Assembly (NCBI GenBank): GCA_024138015.1
Contig: JAMXBB010000003.1
Span: forward strand, 74,606,365 to 74,670,364
Reading direction: 5' to 3'
Length of the DNA stretch: 64,000 nucleotides
Source of the DNA: Lumnitzera littorea
Lineage: Eukaryota; Streptophyta; Magnoliopsida; Myrtales; Combretaceae
Under the pieces are notes generated by a model. The model was not told where the DNA came from. It saw only the letters and a list, made by a program, of their open reading frames with translations, and ran no database searches. Within the stretch, counting starts at the first letter, position 1. Each line of letters starts with the position of its first letter. The translations under genes and the position numbers were made by a program. Below, piece after piece: positions 56,211 to 64,000 of the stretch.

Positions 56211-57350
56211 TTGATGACACAACTAGCAACAGTAGCATCTTTCTTACCAGTTTCTCTGCCTTCAGATGATATAGTGTTGAATTCAAATCACATGTTTTCT
56301 TTTTTTCCTCATGATGTAGTAGTATAGCCAATTTCTACTAATCAACAAGACACAATTAGTGGTGTTGAACCCAGTACACTCAGAAGAAGTACTATAACAT
56401 GTAAGAGACCTTCTTATTTACAGGATTATCATTTGAATCTTTCTTCAATAGATTCAATAGCAACACTTTTCTCAACTGATCATCCTTTGCATCAATCTCT
56501 TTCTTACAAGTCCTTATCACCCAGTTTTCGCGCTTTTAGTGTTTAACTTATACTACATAATGAACCTAGTAGTTATGAGTAAGCTAAGTTACTTGATCCC
56601 TAATGTAAGGCAATGCAAGAAGAGATTGATGCCTTAGTCGCTAACAATACTTGGTCTATACTACCATTGCCATAAGGCAAAAACACAGTCCGGTGTAAGT
56701 AAGTATATAAGGCACAGCTTGTAGCAAAAGGATTTGGTCAACAGGAAGGGTTTAATTATACTAAGACGTTTGACATGTTACGATGAGGTTTTTCTTTTGC
56801 CTTGCAGTTGCATATAATTGGCATGTGCATCAAATAGATGTGTACAATGCTTTCCTCTATGGTGATTTGAATGAAGAAGTATATATGGAGATTCCTCAAG
56901 GACCTTATGTTCCTATGCAGAATTCCTTACAAGAAAAACTTGTATGCAAGCTCAACAAGTCCCTTTATGGTTTAAAATAGGCATCTAGGCAATGGAATGC
57001 CAAACTCATACAATCACTTTTAGCTTATGGTTTCAAGCAATCATATTGTGACTATTCTCTGTTTATAAAAGGTTCGGGTGATGATATGGTGGTTGTTCTA
57101 GTGTATGTTGATGACATAGCAGTTATTAGCAAGCATCCTTCTCTTATTGATCAGTTCAAGAGTTTTATGCACATACAGTTCAAACTTAAGGATATTCGGG
57201 TGCTCAGGTATTTCATTGGCTTAAAGCTTATACGATCATCGCAAGGATTAGTTCTTTCACAATGGAAGTTTGCTCTTGACTTGTTAGCAGACGTTGGATT
57301 TACTAGAGTAAAGCCACTATTTACTCCAATTGAGGTCAATCGTCAGTTGT
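56211..57350 (+). pseudogene. Copia reverse transcriptase
   Basis: EEIDALVANNTWSI near 56610-56665 starts the RT domain. QLVAKGFGQQEGFNYTKTF follows, with a deletion of about ten residues before it (VYK joined to AQLVAKG). Then come WHVHQIDVYNAFLYGDLNEE, LVCKLNKSLYGLK and VVLVYVDDIAVI with the YVDD catalytic motif intact (about 57100-57120), and DIRVLRYFIGLKL and TPIEVN close the domain. Stops and at least one frameshift near 56780 disable it. Confidence 0.88.
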
Positions 57351-57990
57351 CTAAAGATGACAACATAGATACAATTGATGTTTTGCGCTATAGAAGAACA
57401 GTTGGCAAACTTTTGTATTTATGCATTATACAGCCAAACATTACTTACTTAGTCTGCGTACTTAGTCAGTTTTTAGATAGTCCAAAGCAATCTCATCAGT
57501 TAGCACTCGATCGTGTATTGCGCTACATTAAAGAAGGAACTCTTAGACAAGGCATCTGTTTTTCTTTAGCCAATGATTTTGTGCTACGGGCATGTAGTGA
57601 CAGTGACTAGGGAGGATGCCCTAACTCACGATGATCAAGAACTGGATTTTGTGTGTTTTTGGGTAGTTCTTTGTTGAACTGGAAATCAAAGAAATAGATG
57701 ACAATAGCTTGAATTTTAGCTAAATCAAAATATAAAGCTCTTGCTACTATTGCTTATGAAGTACTTTAGATGATTTCTCTTCTTAAAGAGTTTCATATTA
57801 ATTGTTCCTTATCGATACAATTATTTTGTGACAATCATTCGGCTTTACATATTACTAGAAATCCTGTTTTTCATGAGCGAACAAAGCATATTAAAATGGA
57901 TTTGCATTTTGTTTGTGACAAAGTCATTGAAGTTATCATACTTCTGCTGTATGTTTCCTCCAAGTAGCAGCTTATGGATAAGTATTGAAT
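57351..57990 (+). pseudogene. Copia RNase H
   Basis: RYRRTVGKLLYL, then QSHQLALDRVLRYIKEGTLR, then RACSDSD followed by a stop (57608). Further RNase H blocks NWKSKK, KSKYKALA, QLFCDNHSALHITRNPVFHE and RTKHIKMDLHFVCDKVIE follow. Order and wording match plant copia. The last motif (usually with TKAL) is lost. Confidence 0.85.
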
Positions 57991-58006
57991 ATATACTCTC
58001 CATCTT

Positions 58007-58015
58007 GAGGGGGGG
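58007..58015 (+). other. Polypurine tract of inner copia LTR
   Basis: GAGGGGGGG directly precedes TGTTACAGTTG. Confidence 0.75.
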
Positions 58016-58281
58016 TGTTACAGTTGCAACTGTTAGTTCAGTTACAGTTGTTAGTAGCTGTTAGTTGTTACTAGCTGGTTGTTAGTATAGTTGCAAGAAG
58101 TTAGTTTCAGTTTTCATTCTCCACGGGAATTGTATATAAGTGAGTTTTGTACACAGAAAGTTTAACTTAATACATTCATTTTGCCACAATTCATTCACTC
58201 TCTTAGTCTGTTACACAAACACTTCCTTTCGTATTCCTTAACTGCTTCCATCACTGCACACACACAAATACAGCTGAGACA
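58016..58281 (+). mobile_element. Inner copia LTR (B)
   Basis: It starts TGTTACAGTTGCAACTG and ends GCTGAGACA. It has a TATA-like stretch GTATATAAGTG near 58131-58141. It is related to, but clearly more diverged from, both the 5' LTR and the outer 3' LTR, and there is no GAAAG after it. Confidence 0.8.
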
Positions 58282-58430
58282 TGAAGAATTTCCATACATC
58301 GAAAAGCCACATGAAACATGGATTTGATGTTCAAATATTAATAAAGTCCTATCAGCAAAACATGACATGAAGATGGTGGAAGTACTAGTGGAAGAAAAAG
58401 CAGTGACACGATTANGGGGGGGGGTGGTGG
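58282..58430 (+). other. 149-bp segment between two copia 3' LTRs
   Basis: Non-LTR sequence of unknown origin ending in a G-rich run (58416-58430) next to an unresolved base (N at 58415). The G-rich run acts as a polypurine tract for the outer LTR. No domain is recognised. Confidence 0.6.
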
Positions 58431-58726
58431 TGTTATAGTTATAGCTGTTAGTTTAATTGTAATTGTTAGTAGTTGTTAGTTTTGATAGTTGTTACTTGTT
58501 GGTGGTTCGTGTAGTTGCAAAAGTTAGTTTTTAGTTTTCATTTTTACACAGCAACTAACCATAGAAACTATATATATGAGCTTTGTACACAGAGAAGCTA
58601 ACTTAATACATTCATTTTTCACCATAATCTTTCACTCTCCAAGTCTGTTGCAACAACACTTCTTTCAGTATTTTCTGTTTACTTCCATTATCACACATAC
58701 ACAAACACAATTTAGTTGAAGTAATA
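58431..58726 (+). mobile_element. Outer copia 3' LTR (C)
   Basis: It starts TGTTATAGTTATAGCTG and ends GTAATA. It shares long identical runs with the 5' LTR and is followed by the GAAAG duplication, so it is the true partner of the 5' LTR. Confidence 0.85.
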
Positions 58727-58731
58727 GAAAG
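58727..58731 (+). repeat. Target-site duplication of the copia element (right)
   Basis: GAAAG, matching 41397-41401. Confidence 0.85.
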
Positions 58732-60630
58732 AGAATTTCATGTTCATCCTAACCAAGCATAAGCTTGATTTTTAGACCAAATGGGTCGCCTCCATCCGAA
58801 CTAAGGACACTAAGATCTTGAACCCAATAGTAAGATGGCCTCCGAGATTATCTATGGTGTTTCCTCTGTTGTGTTGGTATGCCATGGAACACCAAAACAA
58901 TAGTAGATAAGTATCTGCATAATGAGCCAATCTTGTTTGATAATAAGATGGGTAATGACAATGACGATGAAAACTTAGAAGGTACCATTTTCCTTCAGTA
59001 TCGTATTGAGGTGGGCACACTGCTGCAACTGTGGTCATTCGGTCATTAAGGAGCCACAGGTTACTCTAAGCTATTACTCATGCTCAGCACGATCTTTCTA
59101 TGAGGTAACTTCATTTCTTTCTCCTCTCTTTTGACTAACTCTTTGGTTCTTCTGTAGGTTTCAAGCTTCCATTAGGTAACATCGTGACAATTGCCACATA
59201 AGCTACTACGTAGGCTACCAAACGTAAATGTATAAAGGGTGAAAGTGCTACCAAGAGAAGGCTGGACAAAAAAGCCACTAAGAAGAAGGTTGGCAACGTA
59301 GCGGGAGGGAAAAGAAAGAGGTCCCATTCCCCTCTCCCTTTGCTTCATGATGCCAAGGGGAGGTTCATAAAGGATGAGTGTTGGGCCAACTATAAGGAAA
59401 CTAAGATGTACGACTTAAAACGAATCAATGTGACCCTAAAGAAAAAGTAAGAGCCCATCCAAGAGTTATAAGATGTAGGCTAAAGAGCTTAGCTGGCTTA
59501 CACCACCACCAACAAGTAAAAGTTACATCTCCTCCACCCATCGACTAAGTCATGATGGACTTTGTAGACAAACCATATATTCTACAACCAATTAAGTACA
59601 TTCCTTAAGACCAACCGACTCAAGTGGTTCGTTTGCAAAAATGAATTGAATCTTAGCCTTAGATGATCAAGCGAAGAATTGTTGAGGGGCTCTCTATTGC
59701 CCAAAGATCACAAGCTTCTAGATTAGAAGTTCATCTGCCTATCCAGCAATAATGTTGAGCTAACGACATACACGAAGATGCAAGAGGTAAGTTTTTGCAC
59801 TTGATCCCTAAACATTTACTTCTATTGTTCTTCATATTCATACTAAGCTTCATGTTTTTGTAGGCCTATGCTAAAATCATGAAGTTTTTGACCAATAGAA
59901 GGACGAAAAAGAGCAAGTAGCTCGGTTTAGGGGTAAACTCCATGGTCTTTTTGGTTGATTGTCAAGTGCCTCTAATGACATCTCATTCTTATTATAGAGA
60001 GCTTAAGCAACTGAGAGTGAACTCTTCCAAGCAAAGAAGGTAGAAACCAAAGTGGATCTAAAGCTTAAGGAGAAGGAGAAGGAACTGGAGGAGTTGCAGA
60101 GGAAACAAGATTCCATATCTAAAGAAATGGTAGAAGCTCAGGTTGAGTTGTTGGCTTCTAATGCCAACAATAAGGAGCTTAGTAAAGCCTTAGTAAAGAA
60201 AACCAAAGAGCTTAACCAAGAGAAAAAACCAAGCTTCTCCTATTAGACTTCTTATCTTAGGATATGGATCAAATAATAAATATTCCTTTTCAAGTGGTCG
60301 GTGATGATGTAAGTGCACAATGGGTAGAGTTCTAGAAGGCCCAGAACTTTGAGCATATAAAACATGCTTGAGAGATTGTTCGAAAACCCTACCTTAGTCT
60401 TGACTTAAAGTGCTTATCTTTTATGGATCCCTTCACCTAATTCTTCATATTCCAAGGATGATGAAGAAAATGAAAAGCAGATTGGTTGAGAAGAAGACCC
60501 TACTCCAGCTGAAGAGAATGCTCCTCCTCCTTCTGAATCCGGCCCTTAGGTTCTCAATAGCAACACTATTCCTCTGGACTTCACCTAGGATCACTCATCT
60601 TCTAGCTCTTACATAGGATCTTTCCTCTGC
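58732..60630 (+). pseudogene. Tat-lineage extra (antisense) ORF, second part, spliced
   Basis: It continues the ORF interrupted by the copia element. Recognisable text includes PWNTKTIVDKYLHNEP, GKRKRSHSPLPLLHDAKGRF with KDECWANYKETKMYDL (59300-59410), AYAKIMKFLTNRRTKKSK (59864 on) and a coiled coil at 60052-60240 (LKLKEKEKELEELQRKQDSI). Two candidate introns lie at 59105-59157 (53 bp, short for a plant) and 59787-59863 (77 bp, GTAAGT...TTGTAG). Several stops show decay. Protein role is unknown. The orientation is opposite to the integrase at 61.9-62.9 kb. Confidence 0.45.
59787..59863 (+). other. Candidate intron in the antisense ORF
   Basis: The donor CAAGAG/GTAAGTTTTT and acceptor TTTTTGTAG/GCCTATG are strong plant splice sites. 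Coding text continues across the junction. Confidence 0.5.
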
Positions 60631-61880
60631 TTAGAAAAACACCTTAGGTCCATAGTGACTTGTGTTTTCTCTTATTGAAGCATTCTGTGACTCAATGAAG
60701 TTGGCGTATCGACTTAGCCTTTTTCCTTTTTTTTTTTTTGTACAAACTTTTAATGAAGTAATCAATTTTTTCTTCCATTTTTCAATTGCTTATTTACTCC
60801 TTAAGTTCTTCCATCCTTTTTAGAGTTTGATACCTTAGTAAGCATTTGTCGAATTGTACGCTCTCTTAGCTAAGGGATTCACTTGGCCTTTATATCCTAA
60901 AACTTCCCCTCCCTAAAGGGTCTAAGCTTTCGAGCCTTAGACTTGCTTTATTTTTTAACTATTAGCTTCTTAAGGCTTTTATAGTTCCATGCATTATGCT
61001 TAAAAGTCAGGTTTTCCTTAGGCTTAAACGCCTTTAAGGGCACCTCGACGTTAGCGGACGTTAACAGCTTTAAGGCATTAATTGCCCAAGTTTCCTCATC
61101 TCAGACCCAAGTTTTTCCTCGGTCTTAATAGCCTATGAGATGAACTTAACACTTAATGATAGTAATTTTTGTAAGGCTTTTGTTGTTCGAGCTTCTAATA
61201 CCTAATTCTATGGCTTTCTACAAGCATGAAGGACTACGAGATTGCCTCGGCGCCTCAAATTCTTAGGAATTTTTTTTCCTAAGGAATTCATCATCTAGGC
61301 TTTTGATGCTTGATTCTATGGCCCTCCATGAGCTCAAAGGTACACAAATTTTCCATAGCACCTAGGGATTTAGTGTTCGAGCAGTATTTTCCTAAGGGAG
61401 CTTTTTTACTGCTTTATCTAGGCCTTTAGACTACAAGCAACACATCAGGTTATAACGGAGTTGGTACCCAACAATCTCCATGGTCTTTAAGCCATCTAAG
61501 CTTTGAAACTTGAATCTAATGATTTCCTCGATCTTGAAGGACCTCTAGGCTATCTTAGAGCCTATGGATTTAATAGAACTCAAAACTTTTCCTAAGGCTT
61601 TTACGATTTGAGTGTCAATACTCGAATCTGATGCTTTCCTTGGGCTTAAAGGAATATAGGGGGTACATCAATACCTGTGGATTGAGATTTTACAAAAGGC
61701 ATTTTTCTTGAAGCTTCCATAGCTTGAATCATTGGCTTCCCTTCAACTTCCAACCATCAAGGTTGCCAACTAGCTCGTTATTTAGAGATTTTTACTATAA
61801 GTGAAATCATTGCGATTTTGAAAGGCGTAATAATATGAAAGAATGGTGGCATTTCATTAATTTTAATCTAACTTTGCATC
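60631..61880. repeat. Degenerate repeats in untranslated region of Tat element
   Basis: Related units recur near 60973, 61171, 61296, 61498 and 61594. The best-preserved form has AAGGCTTTTACGATTTGAG, then AATACTCGAATCTGATGC, TTTCCTTGGGCTTAAAGG. Spacing is irregular (about 100-200 bp). The rest is C/T-rich with no coding content. Confidence 0.55.
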
Positions 61881-61889
61881 ATATGATCA

Positions 61890-62885
61890 CTCAAAATAAG
61901 GCTAAAGATTGTTGACATTCTATGTCCCAATAGTTTCATTACCATCTAGCTCTCTCTAACTTATATGCTTCTTTCTCCAAATCTACCTTCACCCTTATTG
62001 GGTCTTCACAGGTTAGCACAAACTTACCCCAGCCTTCCAAGCTACTATAGCTTCTAGTTTAAGAGGCATAAGATGATTAAGCTTCAACACTTTGTGTGGG
62101 ACCTCATTGTTGTAATATTTGGCCGCCTATGTTGGTAAAAGTCACTCTTTTAGAATTGAGGTTTCAAACTTCATTGATCATGTCTACATTAGCTTACATG
62201 ACAATCTGATTAATCATGGCATCAAAGTCTCTAGTATGGATATTAGGGAGTTCAAGCTCTATTGACAACACTGCTTTAATACCAAAAGCAAGTCTAAAGG
62301 GTGTCTCTCTCATCAATATCCTGTAAGTAGTTCGGTATCTCTACAATATAAAGGAAAGTTTGTTAGCCTAACCACCTTTTACTCTATCAACTTTGGTCTT
62401 CAAAGTTTCGAGAATAGTTCTAATGGCTACCTTAGCTTATCCGTTGCATTGGGGATGTACCATCGAGGTGAAGTGTATGCAAATATGATACTTATTGCAA
62501 AAGTTTCAAATTTTTTTATTGATAAATTATTGTCCATTGTCAGTAATAATGGCACATGGAACAGCGAACCTCGTAGGGATGGAATTCGTAAGGAAAGCCT
62601 CTATGCTTCTCTCTATAATTTTTGTTGCTGCCTCGGCTTCTACCCACTTGGTGAAATAATCAACAACAACAATAATGAATTGCTTACCTCAAGTAACCTT
62701 AAGTAAAGGGTAAAGAATGTCAAGACTCCATTAGAAGGGCTAGGGGCAAGTCAATGGATGAAGATTACTGTAGGGGCCTAAGCATGTGATTAATGGGTGT
62801 ATGCTTTTAGTACTAGTTGCTTATTTGCACAATCTCCCTTATATCTTTCTTCATCATAGACCAGTAATATCCACCTGGATGTAGA
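61890..62885 (-). pseudogene. Tat-type gypsy integrase relic
   Basis: On the minus strand 62400-62690 encodes QFIIVVVDYFTKWVEAEAAT (first D), RFAVPCAIITDNGQ (second D) and MVHPQCNG, followed by VAIRTI where the catalytic E would be expected. All are close to Tat-lineage integrase. Near 62310-62350 RYRTTYRILMRETPFRLAFG and at 62230-62290 SIELELPNI continue the domain, and the C-terminal domain lies near 61900-62060. Upstream GYYWSMMKKDI (about 62830-62870) is the end of the zinc finger. Stops are frequent. Confidence 0.7.
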
Positions 62886-64000
62886 GCGGCTAGGCCTTAA
62901 TATGCTTGTTGCATAACATAGGCAACACCACAACAACATAAATGTGAGCCCCTAACAAGGTCTTATCATATTGTGAATGGGTCCTTCAAGAACTATCGAA
63001 GAAGAGGGAAATGGTTTAGGGTAGATTTTAGAGGGTAAAAGGTTAAGAACGAATTTCAGAGTATAGAAGGTTAAGCAAATGTTAGTTGCTTGTAAATGTG
63101 ATGCACCACTCGAGCACTTATGACCAACCAACTATAGCATGCGACTCACTAGTCCAAATGGAACGATTGCTTGCTGTACAAACCATACTTAAGGAATAAG
63201 GATTTGATATAAGCTAAGGTTAAGGATCTTCAATATAGAGAGGAGAGGAAACTTGATAATTTCATTAATCAATAAGGAATATCTAATTATAATATTTGTT
63301 ATAACAAAGTATTTATACCTAGGTATTCTAGGTTATAATGTAACTTAAGCATTTACCAAAATAGGTCAAAACTAAATACATAAATGTATAAAAAGAGAAA
63401 GGGTATACTTGTAATCTAGAAAGAGAATATTCGATGCCAGGTTATACATCTGCAGTTTACAAGATACATGTCTTTAGAAGATAGGCAAAGAGGATTCTAT
63501 GCACGATGGTTTTTTACTAGTGTAGATAAGGTCGGCTACATTTGGTTCTCTATTTAGCTTAGAACTCCCTCTTTGAAACAGCTCAAGAATATTATCATGA
63601 TAAACTTGTGCTTAGAAGGTAAAGGGGTCTCAAGAATAGATTGGAAAAATAGGTTGGAGGTTTTCAAACAACTTGGGTTAACCTTACCCTCGCATGAAGA
63701 GGAGACTAAACTTATGACAACTCGGTTGCAGGGTCCTACCAGCCCGACATAACAAGTCGATCTCTTCTAGAGTTAGGCAATAGGTAAGGATTTAGTAGAT
63801 CATGTTAGCTAAGCCCTTAGCTTGGTAATGGTAAGCTCAATCCTCGATGATACAAATCCTTACTTATCAACATGTAATTAGTCACTTGTACTGGAGCTTC
63901 TTAGCTTCATTTTGATCTTGAGGTATTGTATCATGCTTCAAATATTTGACAGTTTTGTCCATCTAGCATGGCTTAGCTAGAGTATCATGAATTTCCACAG
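62886..64000. other. Non-coding sequence, possible minus-oriented LTR
   Basis: No reverse transcriptase was found upstream of the integrase relic. The stretch 63200-63420 has a minus-strand TATA-like box (GTATAAATAC, 63311-63320) beside GAGAGGAGAGG and AATTTCATTAAT motifs, which looks like a minus-oriented copia LTR, but boundaries are unknown. 63480-64000 holds no feature I can name. Confidence 0.3.

Larger units (their letters stand above)
41402..58726 (+). mobile_element. Copia element, carrying a nested Athila element
   Basis: It is bounded by similar LTRs (41402-41676 and 58431-58726) and a GAAAG target duplication. The interior has, in copia order, primer-binding site, gag, protease, integrase (split by the Athila insertion), reverse transcriptase and RNase H, then a polypurine tract. 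A second, more diverged LTR (58016-58281) lies before the outer 3' LTR. Without the Athila insert it would be about 5.3 kb. Many stops show it is inactive. It inserted into the Tat-type antisense ORF. Confidence 0.85.

Overview
The window reads as plant nuclear heterochromatin, most likely from a eudicot. It is AT-rich, has no bacterial-style operons, and I found no intact host gene, tRNA or rRNA. Nearly everything recognisable is LTR retrotransposon: Ty3/gypsy elements (Athila, Tat and chromovirus-like types), Ty1/copia elements, their LTRs, and small repeats. Species cannot be told from the sequence.

Layout. 1-8.4 kb: AT-rich sequence with a minus-oriented LTR-like relic, a tandem duplication and small foldback repeats. 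8.5-21.5 kb: two diverged copies of a ~2.2-kb LTR-like repeat flanking a decayed gypsy pol, a second gypsy gag-protease relic, and a further LTR. 21.5-24.8 kb: mostly unassigned, with one unexplained 135-aa frame and a GC-richer patch. 24.8-31.2 kb: an inverted LTR-like composite with a 536-bp tandem duplication, a Tat-type LTR plus gag relic, and the 3' end of a copia element with its LTR. 31.2-40 kb: non-coding sequence, another minus LTR-like relic, and a decayed gypsy element whose 3' LTR holds an Athila-family solo LTR. 40.5-64 kb: a nested complex.

The nest is the best-supported structure. A Tat-type element lies on the minus strand, with an integrase relic at 61.9-62.9 kb. It carries an extra ORF in antisense (plus strand), with candidate introns and a TATA box. 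A copia element (41402-58726, target duplication gaaag) inserted into that antisense ORF. A nearly complete Athila-type element (43542-55539, minus strand, target duplication tggac) then inserted into the copia integrase. The Athila element keeps two ~1.22-kb LTRs about 2% different, a primer-binding site, a polypurine tract, and gag, protease, reverse transcriptase, RNase H and integrase in one uninterrupted frame broken only by seven stop codons. It also has a second ORF in the env position.

The most unusual points are: an array of seven hairpin-forming repeats between pol and the second Athila ORF, one unit of which also sits in each LTR; an extra internal LTR and a 149-bp passenger at the 3' end of the copia element; the spliced antisense ORF; and a CCGAGCTG-rich, ORF-poor leader region at 36 kb. 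The stop codons in the relics look like C-to-T decay of methylated DNA rather than random damage.
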